A program made the translations under genes and the position numbers. The notes under the pieces were generated by a model, which saw nothing but the letters and a program-made list of their open reading frames with translations, made no database searches and was not told the DNA's origin. A stretch of 64,000 nucleotides of DNA from Carettochelys insculpta (lineage: Eukaryota > Chordata > Testudines > Carettochelyidae). This document shows, piece by piece, positions 1-11,068 of this stretch. The stretch spans positions 10,904,277 to 10,968,276 of the forward strand of contig NC_134158.1 of NCBI RefSeq assembly GCF_033958435.1. Direction: 5' to 3'. Within the stretch, counting starts at the first letter, position 1; each line of letters starts with the position of its first letter.

Positions 1-782
1 CGCCCCATCCCGGTGCCCCCACCCACCCCCGCCCCCTCTGCCTCCCAGCGCCCCATCCCGGTGCCCCCACCCACCCCCGCCCCCTCTGCCTCCCATCCCG
101 GTGCCCCCACCCACCCCCGCCCCCTCTGCCTCCCATCCCGGTGCCCCCACCCACCCCCAACCCCTCTGCCTGCCAGCGCCCCCATCCCGGTGCCCCCACC
201 CACCCCCGCCCCCTCTGCCTCCCAGCGCCCCATCCGGGTGCCCCCACCCACCCCCGCCCCCTCTGCCTGCCAGCGCCCCATCCCAGTGCCCCCACCCACC
301 CCACCCCCTCTGCCTCCCATCGCCCCATCCCGGTGCCCCCACCCCCCCCACCCCCTCTGCCTGCCAGCGCCCCCATCCCGGTGCCCCCACCCACCCCCGC
401 CCCCTCTGCCTCCCAGCGCCCCCTCCCGGTGCCCCCACCCACCCCCGCCCCCTCTGCCTCCCAGCGCCCCATCCCGGTGCCCCTACCCACCCCCGCCCCC
501 TCTGCCTCCCTGTGCCCCCCTCCCGGTGCCCCCACCCACCCCCGCCCCCTCTGCCTCCCTGTGCCCCCCTCCCGGTGCCCCCACCCACCCCCGCCCCCTC
601 TGCCTCCCTGTGCCCCCCTCCCGGTGCCCCCACCCACCCCCGCCCCCTCTGCCTCCCTGTGCCCCCCTCCCAGTGCCCGCACCCACCCCCGCCCCCTCTG
701 CCTCCCAGCGCCCCATCCTGGTGCCCCCACCCACCCCCGCCCCCTCTGCCTCCCAGCGCCCCATCCCTGTGCTCTGCCCACC
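1..782. repeat. 48-bp minisatellite in CD1-A intron 4
   Basis: About 16 tandem copies of a roughly 48-bp C-rich unit (G-rich on the coding minus strand), with variants such as 'cagcgccccatcccggtg' and 'ctgtgcccccctcccggtg'. It lies just downstream of the alpha3 exon of CD1 gene A and runs off the left edge. The same array occurs at the same place in CD1 gene B (12010-12840). Long open frames across it arise because the unit lacks stop codons; they are not genes. Confidence 0.93.
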
Positions 783-805
783 CCTGCCCAGGGCCATGCA
801 CCTAC

Positions 806-3800
806 CCCAGGGGATCAGGAGGCCGCGGGGCCCCAGGCTGCTGTGCTCCACCCGGCAGGCGTAGCGGTGCCCGGCGCCCGGCCCCACGGCCAGGGAGCTG
901 CGCAGCTGGTAGGTCTGGTCGGCGTTGGGCAGGATCCCGCTGGAGTCCAGCCGCCGGCCCGGCCCCACCTCCTCCCCGTCCTGCAGCCAGGCCACGCGGA
1001 TGGGCCGGGGGTAGAACCCGCTGACCCGGCAAACCAGCAGGAACAGCACCAGGGGATCGGCGGGGGGAGGCGCTCGGGCGAACACCACGGCCACCGGCCG
1101 CTCTGAGACGGGGAGAGGGGCCGGCTCAGCCTGAGCCTCAGGGGCTCCCTAGCCCAGCCCAGCTCCACTGCCGGGGGCAGGCCTGGCCTCTGCTGCCCTG
1201 GCCGGAGCCCGGTTCTACCCCCTGCGCACCGACAGCCAGGGGATCCCCCTTCGCTCCCTGTGCTGTGCTGTATGGCTGGGAACGGCTGCCGCGCGCCACC
1301 CCAGCCACAGCTGCATTTGCACAGCTACCCTGGGGTCCTGTACCCATCGTCCCCACCCCCAGAGGGGCTCAGCACCGGGGGAGGGATCCCTGCACTGACA
1401 GGCCCCTGCCCCACCCCAGAGGTGGCTGCTCTCAGCAGGGGGTGATGGATCCCTGCACTGACATGCCCCTGCCCCACCCCAGAGGTGGCTGCTCTCAGCA
1501 GGGGGTGATGGATTCCTGCTCTGACAGGACCCTGCCCCACCCCAGAGGTGGCTGCTCTCAGCAGGGGGTGAAGCATCCCTGGACTGACAGGACCCTGCTC
1601 CCCCCCAGAGGTGGCTGCATTTCCGCTCTGGTGAGGGATTCTGAAACTAACAGCTGCCGTGTCTCACCCCAGAGGTAGCTGCAGCTCAGTCCCAGGTTAG
1701 GAACCCCTGTGCCCACATCCGCTGGCACCCCGTAGAGGTGGCTAGATCCCAGCAAGGAGGAAGTGAGGTCTGTAAGGACAAGGCCTTTCTCTCTAGCCAT
1801 GTGGTAAGGCCTAACTGAGAGAGCAGCTGCTGTTAGCTGCAAAGCTGGCAGGGTCATCCTCCCACTCCATCTAAAGGCCACGAAAGCGTTGCAACCCTGC
1901 GGTCAGGAGACCCTATCCCACCAGTCCCCCTCGCCACTGCCGACAGCTCCTGCTGGGCCAAGAGTCCTCCCCTAGCCAGAGGCCTGGTGCAGACACATCT
2001 GGGTGGTAACGAGTCTCTGACTGGCGTCTTTAACTATTGCCTCAAGCCATTTGCTGTGGGGCTGCGCTCAGCCCTGCCCCACAGACACGGAGGTCTGGCT
2101 TGTAGCACAGGCCCTGGGGGCAGGTCAGGTAAAGAAAAGCCTCCGGTGCCCTTCCTTCTGGATTGCTCCCTTGCTGGCCCAGTGGCGTGAATGAGGCGTG
2201 AATGGGAAGGCGGGAGACCAGGGCCTCGGGGTGTGGAGCAGGTGGGACCCAGCCCGGTGAGAAGAACAATGGAGCCGGGGCAGGGGCCCCTTGAAAGAAG
2301 ACTGGACACATGGAGGCCTTGGGAGTCACCAGCGAGGGCCGCCTGTGGAAGCACCACCCAGGAGAAGGTGCTCAATGCATATTCATAAGACTGCTCTCCC
2401 CGGCTATGCATATGCATGAGCCGGCTAGCTGGGGGCCTGCATCTGGCACGGGGACCTGGGGCTTTCTCCTGTCAGCCCTGGAGCACCGAGCCCTTCCCCC
2501 CCCAGCTCACCTGGCGGGTCGGGGAGCAGCGACTGTCACAGCAAGAAGACAGGAGTGTGCATGTGTGTTAGTGAGTGTGTGTGTTAGTGTTTGTGTGTAT
2601 GTGTTAGTGAGTGTGAGAATGCGTGCTAGTGAATGTGAATGAGTGTGCATGTGTGTTGGAGAGCGTGTGTTTGTGTGTTAGTGAGTGTGTGACAGTGCAT
2701 GTGTGTGAGTGAGTGTGAATGAGTGCGTGTGTTGGTGAGTGTCTGCTTGTGTGTTAGTGTGAGAGTGAGTGTGTGTGAGTGACTGTGAATGAGTGCGTGT
2801 GTTGGTGAGCGTGTGTGTTTGTGTGTTAGTGTGTGTGAGAGAGTGCGTGTGTGTGTGTGAGTGTGAATGAGTGCGTGTGTTGGTGAGCGTGCATGTGTTT
2901 GTGTGTTAGTGAGTGTGTGAGTGCATGTGTGTGAGTGAGTGTGAATGAGTGCGTGTGTTGGTGAGCGTGCGTGTGTTTGTGTGTTAGTGAGTGTGTGAGA
3001 GTGCATGTGTGTGAATGAGTGCGTGTTGGTGAGCGTGCGTGTGTTTGTGTGTTAGTGAGCGTGCGCGAGCACGTGTGTGTTGGGGGGGGACGACAGCGTT
3101 CTGGGCCCCTCACCTTGCCTCCCCAGCACCATCGCCCCGGCCTGCATGAAGCTCTTAATCTCGCCCACGCAGGTGCCTCGCAGCAGGAACTGGACGGCCG
3201 CCAGGATGCTCTTTTCGCCGTTGAGGATGTCCCGGGCGCGGAGCACCACCGGGTCCCGCTGCCGAGCGACCCAAGTGCCGGTGGCCACCTCGAGGCCCAT
3301 GGCCGGCCGCCCGTCCAGCGCAGCCTCGCAGAACCCCCGGGCGGTGCCGTTGGGCTGCAGCTCGCAGCCGATGGAGGCCTGGACGACAAAGGGGTCTGGG
3401 AAGAGAGGCAGGGGGTGAGGCCGGGCGGCCGGCCCCAGGGCTGGGCCTGGCTGGCTCCAGGGCAGGGGCCTGTTCCCTCTGCGTCCCACAGAGCCCCCGA
3501 GTTGTGGTCCCAGCTCAGTGCGGTGGGAATCGGAATCCCCCTCTGGGGGAAGCTGGTACCAGTCAGCCCAAGGGCCAGGACTGTCTCCCCGGCCCCCACC
3601 CGCTCGGCCAGTGTGGTGAGCGTGTCAGGTCTCAGCTCCCGGCTGGCTGGGAGGATTGTTCCCTGCCAGGGACTTGCCGGAGTGGCCGCAGGCTGCCGAT
3701 TTTGCCACGTACCAGAGCTCGGGGGAGCTGCGCCGGCCACAGAGATGGAGCAGCAGGGACAGGCTGCCCAAGCCCGGCCCCCAAACAGCCACCCGCCAAC

Positions 3801-4923
3801 CGGCCCAGCCCCAGCCGGCTGCGGGGGTGTCCGGCCCCCATGCTCTGCGTGCCTGGCAGCCGGGCCCAGCCCCTGGGGCTGCTGTGGGGAGTCCTGTCTC
3901 CTCCCAGTAGCCACAGAGCAGCTTCCTTCACCCCAAACTGGCCCCACCCCCTGACCCCGACCCCCAGCCAGAGTCCCCACACTCCTGCGCCCCACCCCTC
4001 TGCGCCAGCCTGGAGCCTCCCACACTATGAACCCCTTAACCCCCCCCGTGAATGTTCTTGTGGGCACCAATAGGGCGGTGACATGTCGCACGGCATCTCC
4101 GTGTCGCACGGCATCTCCATGTCACACATCATCCCCATGTCGCACAGCCTCTCCGTGTCACACATCATCCCCGTGTCGCACGGCCTCTCCGTGTCACACA
4201 CCATCCCTGTGTCACACGGCCTCTCCGTGTCACACATCATCCCCGTGTCGCACGGCATCTCTGTGTCACACATCATCCCCGTGTCGCACGGCCTCTCCGT
4301 GTCACACATCATCCCCGTGTCGCATGGCCTTTCCGTGTCACACATCATCCCCGTGTCGCACAGCATCTCCGTGTCACACACCATCCCCGTGTCGCACGGC
4401 ATCTCCAGGGGGCCCGGGCCAGCTCCGTCCAACAGCTGCGTACTCACAGCGCTCTGGTGTCTCCTTCATCACTATGTTCGCCAGCCTCATGAAGTTGGCC
4501 AGGTAACGATGGAGCAGGGCCTCCAAGTCCTGCCACTGCTTGGGGGTCAGCCCCTCGCGGGCCCAGGGCTGCAGGAAGCGGATGGGGCAGGTGCTGCAGC
4601 TCATGGTGTGGGTCTCCAGGTCGCCCAGCAGGGCCAGCCCCTCCATGGTCATGGTGCTGGCGTTGTGGAAGACAATGGTCGGGAGAAGCCGCAGGGAGAC
4701 AGACCCTGGGGAGAGGAGGGGAGGCTGCAGGCGGGGCAGGACACAGGCAGCGAATCTCTGCTGGCATCCCCTGCCAACCACCACCGGGCCTCCCCTCCCC
4801 TCCGCGTACGCCCCCAGCCCCAGCATGGGGCTGCCCCCCCAGCACACATGGCAGCCACAGGGGTCCCCACTTACCCACCAGGGCCCCCCACGCCCAGGGC
4901 AGGAGCAGCAGCAGGAGCAGCAT
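806..4923 (-). CDS. CD1-like antigen-presenting molecule, gene A (partial: signal, alpha1, alpha2, alpha3)
   Basis: MHC class I-like, beta2-microglobulin-associated glycoprotein expected to present lipids. Exons on the minus strand: signal 4875-4923, alpha1 4448-4705, alpha2 3114-3395, alpha3 806-1102. All are joined by GT-AG introns in phase 1 and give 295 residues; TM and tail exons would lie left of position 1. The start gives a leader MLLLLLLLPWAWGALV. Alpha1 has an N-glycosylation site (NAS) and the LQPW..GLT..QWQDLE stretch typical of CD1 alpha1. Alpha2 has the GCELQP...GTCVGE cysteine pair. Alpha3 is Ig-type with CRVSGFYPRPIRVAW and YACRVEHSSL, closer to CD1 than to class I or II. Intron 1 is only 169 bp. 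Oddities are extra cysteines in alpha1 (SCSTCP) and alpha2 (GFCEA), and an alpha3 exon encoding the same protein as gene B although alpha1 and alpha2 differ strongly. Family call is firm; functionality is untested. Confidence 0.9.
1375..1615. repeat. Approximately 60-bp minisatellite in CD1-A intron 3
   Basis: About four tandem copies of a unit containing 'ctgcactgacaggcccctg' and 'agaggtggctgctctcagca'. The homologous array in CD1-B (13440-13945) has about eight or nine copies, so copy number differs between the two genes. Confidence 0.88.
1640..2550. other. CD1-A intron 3, no further feature recognised
   Basis: Moderately GC-rich intronic sequence between the 60-bp array and the TG-rich array. 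Unlike the flanking alpha3 block it has no obvious counterpart in CD1-B. No exon, RNA gene or mobile element was recognised. Confidence 0.5.
2555..3085. repeat. TG-rich (gtgtgagtgaatgagtgcg) tandem array
   Basis: About 530 bp of purine/pyrimidine-alternating TG-rich repeats such as 'gtgttggtgagcgtgcgtg' and 'tttgtgtgttagtgagtg', ending about 30 bp from the 3' edge of the alpha2 exon of CD1-A. Both a dinucleotide texture and a longer higher-order period of roughly 60-90 bp are visible. Confidence 0.9.
4083..4410. repeat. 36-bp (2 x 18) tandem array in CD1-A intron 2
   Basis: About nine copies of a roughly 36-bp unit made of two related 18-mers (cgcacggcatctccgtgt and cacacatcatccccgtgt). It lies between the alpha2 and alpha1 exons, about 40 bp from the alpha1 donor. 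It is open in several frames on both strands, but there is no coding support. Confidence 0.9.
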
Positions 4924-5051
4924 CTGGCAGGGGAAGGGGCGCAGGTCAGTGGGGCGAGGGACCCGGGCTCACCCACAGGCTGTAGGTTCCTCACCAGGCT
5001 GGGAACCGCTGCCCACTTCTGCTTTCCTCTGCCTTGTGCGGCTCTGCGCCC

Positions 5052-5076
5052 ACGGCTGCCAGCCCAGCCAATCAGG
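5052..5076 (-). promoter_or_regulatory. Conserved CD1 promoter block with CCAAT/Y-box (gene A)
   Basis: An inverted CCAAT motif (CCAATCAG at 5068-5075; CTGATTGG on the coding strand) lies about 145 bp upstream of the CD1-A start codon. The surrounding 24-bp block is identical to the one at 24031-24056 upstream of CD1-B. CTGATTGG matches the NF-Y-binding Y-box consensus of MHC promoters. No clear X-box was recognised next to it. Confidence 0.6.
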
Positions 5077-5334
5077 CTGCGGGAGTCGGGGCACGGAGGC
5101 GGCGCGGGGGGTGGCTCCCTGCTCAGGGTGGCACCTGGCTGGCGTGGGAGCGCTGTGGAGACAGCGCGTCCCCGGGGCTGCAGCGGGGGGCCAGAGCTCC
5201 TGCACCCAGGCCCCCATCCCCTTCCCAGGTGCACATGGCCGAGCGGGGAGCATGAGAGCCCAGAGCCCAGTGGGGCCGGGGCCACACTCCTCCTGACCCA
5301 GCCACACAGACCCCCAGGTACAACTCGTCCAGCC

Positions 5335-6545
5335 CCAGGGCCCAGCCCGGTGTTGGGCCCCAGAAGTGGTGAGAGGCGATCGCTCCGCCACAGCCCCCCG
5401 CCCGGGCTCCCAGCCCCCGCCCGGTGCCCCCCGTCTCGGCTCGGCTCGGCAGTGCTGCTGGGAGACAGCGGTCGCCGGTCGGCAGTGAGGGTTGAAACCT
5501 GCCACCAGCCCGGTGTTGGGCCCCAGAAGTGGTGAGAGGCGATCTCTCCACCACAGCCCCCCACCCGGTGCCCCCCTGCGGGGTGCCCCCCGCCTCGGCT
5601 ACCAGCCCCCGCCCGGTGCCCCCCGTCTGGGCTCCCAGCCCCCGCCCGGTGCCCCCCACCTGTGCTCCCAGCCCCCGCCTGGTGCCCCCCGTCTGGGCTC
5701 GGCTCGGCTCGGCAGTGCTGCTGGGAGACAGCGGTCGCCGGTCGGCAGTGAGGGTTGAAACCTGCCACCAGCCCGGTGTTGGGCCCCAGAAGTGGTGAGA
5801 GGCGATCTCTCCGCCACAGCCCCCCACCCGGTGCCCCCCTGCGGGGTGCCCCCCGCCTCGGCTCCCAGCCCCCGCCCGGTGCCCCCCGTCTGGGCTGGGC
5901 TCGGCTCGGCTCGGCAGTGCTGCTGGGAGACAGCGGTCGCCGGTCGGCAGTGAGGGTTGAAACCTGCCACCAGCCCGGTGTTGGGCCCCAGAAGTGGTGA
6001 GAGGCGATCTCTCCGCCACAGCCCCCCACCCGGTGCCCCCCTGCGGGGTGCCCCCCGCCTCGGCTCCCAGCCCCCGCCCGGTGCCCCCCGTCTGGGCTCG
6101 GCTCGGCTCGGCTCGGCAGTGCTGCTGGGAGACAGCGGTCGCCGGTCGGCAGTGGGGGTTGAAATCTGCCGCCAGCCCAGTGTTGGGCCCCAGAAGTGGT
6201 GAGAGGCGATCTCTCCGCCACAGCCCCCCACCCGGTGCCCCCCGCCCGGTGCCCCCCGCCTGGGCTCCCAGCCCCCGCCCGGTGCCCCCCGTCTGGGCTC
6301 GGCTCGGCTCGGCAGTGCTGCTGGGAGACAGCGGTCGCCGGTCGGCAGTGAGGGTTGAAACCTGCCACCAGCCCGGTGTTGGGCCCCAGAAGTGGTGAGA
6401 GGCGATCTCTCCACCACAGCCCCCCACCCGGTGCCCCCCGCCCGGTGCCCCCCACCTGGGCTCGGCTCGGCTCGGCTTGGCAGTGCTGCTGGGAGACAGC
6501 GGTCGCCGGTCAGCAGTGGGGGTTGAAACCTGCTGCCAGCCCCCG
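5335..6545. repeat. Approximately 200-bp tandem array upstream of CD1-A
   Basis: Six copies of a roughly 200-bp unit, recognised by 'gggttgaaacctgccacc', 'ggtgttgggccccagaagtg' and 'gctgctgggagacagcggtc'. Within each unit the short C-rich segment (cccggtgccccc) varies in number, so the period ranges from about 196 to 263 bp. It begins about 260 bp upstream of the CD1-A CCAAT block. The long open frames on both strands across it are by-products of a repeat lacking stops. Confidence 0.93.
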
Positions 6546-7227
6546 GCCGTCCACCCATTTGTGAGCAGCCCTGGGGGTCCTAGTGAGGGAAGCTCAGGGC
6601 GAAGGTGATAATACTGCTCACGTCTGTCAAGAGCACACGGGAGTGTGCATCTGAATGGGTGTGTAAGAGAGATGGGCCTCACACACGCCGCGTTTTGATG
6701 GGCAAATTATCCTGTGGGTCGTTACCGCCAGCCCCCACTCGAACCACTGTGACGCATCAGGAAAGACCTCCCGCCCACCCCAAATCAGGCTGCCACCCTC
6801 CAGCAAGGCCTCGGTGACAGGCCTGTTCTCTCCGCCAGACAACCTCCCAACCTCCCGAGGAGCCTCACTACCAGCCTCAGGCTACGCCCCAAAAATACCA
6901 GCCCTGGAACTGCTCCTTGCAACAAGCCCCCTGCCAGCGCGGTCAGTGTGTCTCTTCTGGAGAGCCCATCGCTGGAGCTAACCAGGGTAATTACAGAATC
7001 GGGCACATTCTCCTGTTCCTCAGCTAACGCCGAGAGATACCAGCAACGCCCGCGCCCCACGTGTATGGGGCAGCCTGCACCCACTCGTGGCCAGAGAATG
7101 ACTGGACCCGAAATGCTCCAGAGACACAAACCTGCCAGCCAGGGCTTTACGGGCGTGGGCTGTGCTGGTGAGGACCTCAGCGTTTGTGCGCCGAAGGAAA
7201 GAGAGGAACAGCCTGTGATGGGGGGGG
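6546..7227. other. Unassigned intergenic sequence
   Basis: Lower-GC sequence without an array. I recognise no gene, RNA or complete mobile element. Some of it resembles decayed interspersed repeat, but I cannot assign a family. Confidence 0.4.
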
Positions 7228-7328
7228 CAGTGCATGGGTGAGACCCAGGCTGGATGTGGGAGACAAGCAGAGCAGCTCCCAGCGGCTAAGGATGACCCTG
7301 GGGCTACAACCTAGGCTGGCAGGTAACA
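7228..7328 (+). mobile_element. LTR fragment, plus orientation
   Basis: Contains 'gtgggagacaagcagagcag' and 'ctaaggatgaccctggggct', the same sequence as near the 5' part of the plus-strand solo LTR at 46330-46729. It abuts the oppositely oriented LTR at 7329, so the site is a nested or inverted pair. Confidence 0.6.
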
Positions 7329-7726
7329 TGTGATGGGGTTCCAGGGTCCCCCAGGCTCTGCACCCTGTCCGCAGGCAGGAGAGTCTCTCACTGGCAGGAG
7401 AACAGCGGGTTTATTAGCCGACAGGACACAGCATCGTACAGAGGAGTCAGTGCAGCAGGCAGAGACAGCCAGTCCAATTCATGTTGGGGAGAGGAGGCCC
7501 CAAGGGGCCCCCAGAGCCGGGGCCTGGCCCCCTCCTTTGTCTCTCTCTCCCTCAGCCCAGACTCACTGCTTCCAACTCCCCGTTCCAATTCAAACCCCTC
7601 AGGCTCCACCTCCTCCTTTGTTTGCAGTACAAAGGTGTTAGCTGGTCATTAAGGTTACCCTTAGCAGGAGCCCCACACCCTCTGTGAGCCACTCACACAC
7701 ACACAGGTATCCCCCACTCCATCACA
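7329..7726 (-). mobile_element. Solo LTR (TGTGATGG...CCATCACA family), copy 1
   Basis: About 400 bp bounded by TGTGATGG and CCATCACA, which form a short terminal inverted repeat with TG...CA ends as in retroviral LTRs. The motif 'gggtttattag' is the reverse complement of an AATAAA signal, so the sense strand is minus. Six related copies lie in this window. The clearest target duplications are at copies 40251-40649 and 46330-46729; none is clear here. Confidence 0.75.
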
Positions 7727-8036
7727 CCCCATCACACAGCCGGCTGCGGAGGGCGTGCTCAGCACTCACATTCGTGTTCAAGTTGGACACATTAACACCA
7801 GGTCTGAGCAGGGACAGTGATTACCTGGCCCTTTACAAGGGCTCCGTCACCCCCTTAGATGTTTGGCCGACCACTCACTGCCCCCCACCCCCAGCCCTGC
7901 TCGCTGATTTCCCAGTGACGGGAACCGTTCTGCTCCTTTGTCAAGCTTGAGAACGGTTTCTGGAGCGCTGCGCTTCACGGCTGGCGTCGGTGCTGGCCGG
8001 GCTGGAGAGCTGGGTCTGCCCACCAAAGCTCACAGA

Positions 8037-8245
8037 ATCATAGAATCATAGAACACTAGGACCGGAAGGGGCCTCGAGAGGCCGTCGAGTCCAGTCCCCT
8101 GCCCCGACAGCAGGACCGACCACTCTCCACACCACCCCTGATAGGCATCTGTCTAATCTGTTCTTAAATATCTCCAGCGAGGGAGATTCCACAACCTCCC
8201 ATGGCAACTTATTCCAGTCCTTGACTTGACTCATCACCTTGTCAG
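8037..8245 (-). mobile_element. CR1 LINE 3' fragment
   Basis: Begins with the tandem 'atcatagaatcatagaac', the reverse complement of a CR1 3' terminus. It continues with 'ggaaggggcctcgagaggcc', 'gagtccagtcccctgcc' and 'gagattccacaacctccc', recognisable as the 3' untranslated end of sauropsid CR1 elements. It is 5'-truncated as usual for CR1. Confidence 0.8.
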
Positions 8246-8335
8246 TTCTTTCCTTAGCCTTTGACGTGCCGCACGACTGCTGCCTCGTTCTGATAGAAAA
8301 CAGACTAACACGGCCACCTCTCTGCTACTACGTGG
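8246..8335. mobile_element. Interspersed-repeat remnant (acagactaacacggc type)
   Basis: The stretch 'cttagcctttgacgtgcc...acagactaacacggccacc' matches a short interspersed sequence I recall as common in turtle and crocodilian genomes. I cannot name the family with certainty. Confidence 0.4.
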
Positions 8336-8389
8336 GTGTGCGTACGGGCCGGCCAAGCTTGAACTGACATGGGTGTGAGCAGGGGCAGC

Positions 8390-9020
8390 TGACCTCAGAT
8401 TACAGGTGGGTGTGAGTACGGGGCAGCTGATCTCCGGTTGCCTGTGGGTGTGAGTATGGGGCAGCTGACCTCGGATTGCAGGTGGGTGTAAATAAGGGCG
8501 GCTGACCTCGGGTTGCACATGGGTGTGAATACAGGGTGGGCTGACCTCGGGTTGCACATGGGGGTGAATAAGGGCGGCTGATCTCGGGTTGCACGTGGGT
8601 GTGAATACAGGGCAGCTGAGCTTGGGTGGCACGTGGACGTGAGTATGGGGTGGCTGAGCTCGGGTTGCACGTGGGTGTGAATAAGGGTGGCTGAGCTCGG
8701 GTTGCACGTGGGTGCGAACAAGGGCGGCTGAGCTTGGGTTGCACGTGGGTGCAAATACAGGGCAGCTGAGCTTGGGTGGCACGTGGACGTGAGTATGGGG
8801 TGGCTGAGCTCGGGTTGCACGTGGGTGTGAATAAGGGTGGCTGAGCTCGGGTTGCACGTGGGTGTGAACAAGGGCGGCTGAGCTCGGGTTGCACGTGGGT
8901 GTGAATACAGGGCAGCTGAGCTGGGGTGGCATGTGGACGTGAGTATGGGGTGGCTGAGCTCGTGTTGCACTTGGGTGTGAATAAGGGCGGTTGAGCTCAG
9001 GTTGCACATGGGTGTGAGTC
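8390..9020. repeat. 37-bp minisatellite
   Basis: About 16 copies of a unit such as 'gctgagctcgggttgcacgt' followed by 'gggtgtgaataagggtg'. A higher-order period of four to five units is visible, because the 'gtggacgtgagtatgggg' variant recurs at intervals. Confidence 0.92.
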
Positions 9021-9990
9021 GGGGGTGGCCGACCTGGCCGTGACTCCCACCACCACCCGCTCAGCTGTGGCAGAGGCGCAGGCCCGGCTCAGCCGGAGTG
9101 GCTGGCGGCCCGAGGGAGGAAGGAGGGCTCCCCGCCGGCCGCAGGTGGAGAACGGGCCCCCGGGGGCAGCTCTCCGGGCTCCGTGCAGGGGCGCGTCCTG
9201 CCCCAGCTCAGCGCCTGCGGGCAGCTGGTACGTGCCCCGGTGCGGAGCGCCCTTCCCCCCAGGCCGCAGGCTGGCACAGGCGGCTCCCTCACCCCACCAC
9301 AGGGCGGGAGCCGGGCCCCGAGCAGGCGGCGCTCAGGAAGTGCCGCGGTTCCCGCAGGAAACAGCTGCAGCGGTTGGTTCCCTGCAGCCGCCCCGGAGGG
9401 GACCCCCCTGCCCTGAGTGGGAGTCACCGGGGGGGGCAAGGGCTGACACCGGCCCCAGCCGCAGGCAACGAGCGGCCGTCCCCCCCCGGCTGCCTGCCCC
9501 GAGCGCCCCTGAAAATAGCCACCCCCTCCTGCCCTGGGGTGATCACAGGGCTCACAGCCCCACGGCGCCCCTCAGCCCCACTGCTCCGCCGGGTCGGCAC
9601 CCCACCCAGCCCCACGGCGACCCTCAGCCCCACTGCTGCGCAGGGCCGGCGCCCCACCCAGCCCCACGGCGCCCCTCAGCCCCACTGCTGCGCAGGGCCG
9701 GCGCCCCACCCAGCCCCACAGCACTTAGACGTGATGAGCAGGAAAACGCACGCGTGTTTATTGGCCGAAGGTGAGCGATGGGAGAAGGGAGAAGCGCAAC
9801 GCCAGGGCGAAGGCTGCGCATGAAATCAGGCCCAGGCCGCGGGAACCTGGCCACACTTGGGAGGACAGGCGTCCCCTGAGCTCGGCCCCAACCCGGGCCA
9901 GCCAGGCCGGGAGTCCCTCCTGCGGGGACCAGCCGCACTCGGGTTTGTCCCCGCCAGGACGGGCGCTGGCAGGGCTGGAGGGGCACCGCT
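9021..9990. other. GC/CpG-rich sequence with a possible CD1-B polyadenylation signal
   Basis: CpG-rich unassigned sequence. About four copies of a roughly 52-bp repeat (cagccccactgctgcgcagg) lie at 9550-9720. On the minus strand an AATAAA (tttatt at 9757-9762) is the first polyadenylation signal I find downstream of CD1-B, so the CD1-B transcript may end near 9730. No exon was recognised. Confidence 0.4.
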
Positions 9991-10150
9991 CAGGGCTGAT
10001 CCCAGGGGTGCGGGGGGGCACCGCTCAGGCCTGATCCCGGGAGGCGCCGGGGGGGCACCGCTCAGGCCTGATCCCGGGGGGCGTGTGGGGGGCACCGCTC
10101 AGGGCTGATCCCGGGGGGCGCCGGGGGGCACCGCTCAGGCCTGATCCCAG
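9985..10150. repeat. Approximately 37-bp array
   Basis: Five copies of a unit with 'ggggcaccgctcaggcctga' and 'tcccggggggcg'. No coding content. Confidence 0.85.
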
Positions 10151-10499
10151 GGGCCCCAGGCAGCGCACTCAGCAGTTGGCCCCACGGTGGCCGTACGCGC
10201 TGGCCCACGCGGGGGGAAGGGGAAGCTGCTGGGGTCCCCGGGGTCAGGCCGCCAGGGCGGGAGCTCAGGCCCGGCTGCAAGTTCCCCAGTGCGGTTAGGC
10301 CGCGATGGGGAAGTGGCTGATTCTGAGCTGCAGCCACCGCACAGGGCTGGGGAGGGACCCGGGCACAGAACCGGTGGGTTGGCGGGGAGCCAGGGGCTGC
10401 GGCACTTCCTGGTCCCAGGCTGGGAGGGGGCAGGACGGTCCCTGTTCCCAGGAGATGGGACTGGATCCTGATGGGGAAAGTGGCTCCAAATTCCAGCAA

Positions 10500-10805
10500 C
10501 AGTCGCTGGTGCCAGGGCCCCGCAGGACCTTCCCCAGAGCCAGTCGCCCGGCTGGTGCCCAGGCAGAGGTGCGGTGACGGGGCCCTGGCAGGGACCTTCC
10601 CCAGAGCCAGTCGCCCGGCTGGTGCCCAGGCAGAGGTGCGGTGACGGGGCCCTGGCAGGGACCTTCCCCAGAGCCGGTCGCCTGGCTGGTGCCCAGCAGA
10701 GGTGCGGTGCCGGGGCGCCGGCAGGGACCTTCCCCAGAGCCGGTCGCCTGGCTGGTGCCCAGCAGAGGTGCGGTGCCGGGGCGCCGGCAGGGACCTTCCC
10801 CAGGG
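10500..10805. repeat. Approximately 67-bp array
   Basis: Four to five copies of a unit containing 'ttccccagagccagtcgcc' and 'cggctggtgcccaggcagag'. It lies within the possible 3' region of CD1-B. Confidence 0.88.
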
Positions 10806-11068
10806 CAAGACCCAGCGACACGCAGAGCCCTGCGCCCACCAGCCGGATGTGGCAGGGACGCCGGGTGCGGAGGGCACCAGGGGAGCTGCGGCAGCGCCTC
10901 CGAGCGGCTGTTACGGTCGCCTGGTGGCTCAGGGGGCTGCGGCAGGCTCCCTACACGCTCCACAGCCCGCCCAGGCCCTGCGCCAGCTCGGCAGCTGCCA
11001 TTGGCTGGGGACTGCAGCCAGTGGGAGGAGTCCTACGCGGCCCAGCGCCTGCACCCCAGGGGGCGTCC
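10806..11068. other. Unassigned GC-rich sequence downstream of CD1-B
   Basis: No repeat or gene recognised. It may be CD1-B 3' untranslated or intronic sequence. Confidence 0.3.

Noticed and set aside
806..1102. MHC class II beta2 domain
   Set aside because: The first impression of an Ig C1 domain fits class II as well, but the linked alpha1 and alpha2 exons and the SSGILPNADQTYQLRSSL stretch are CD1.
4374..6682. Minus-strand frames of 519-693 residues across the 200-bp array
   Set aside because: Only the CD1-A alpha1 part of one is coding; the rest is stop-free repeat.
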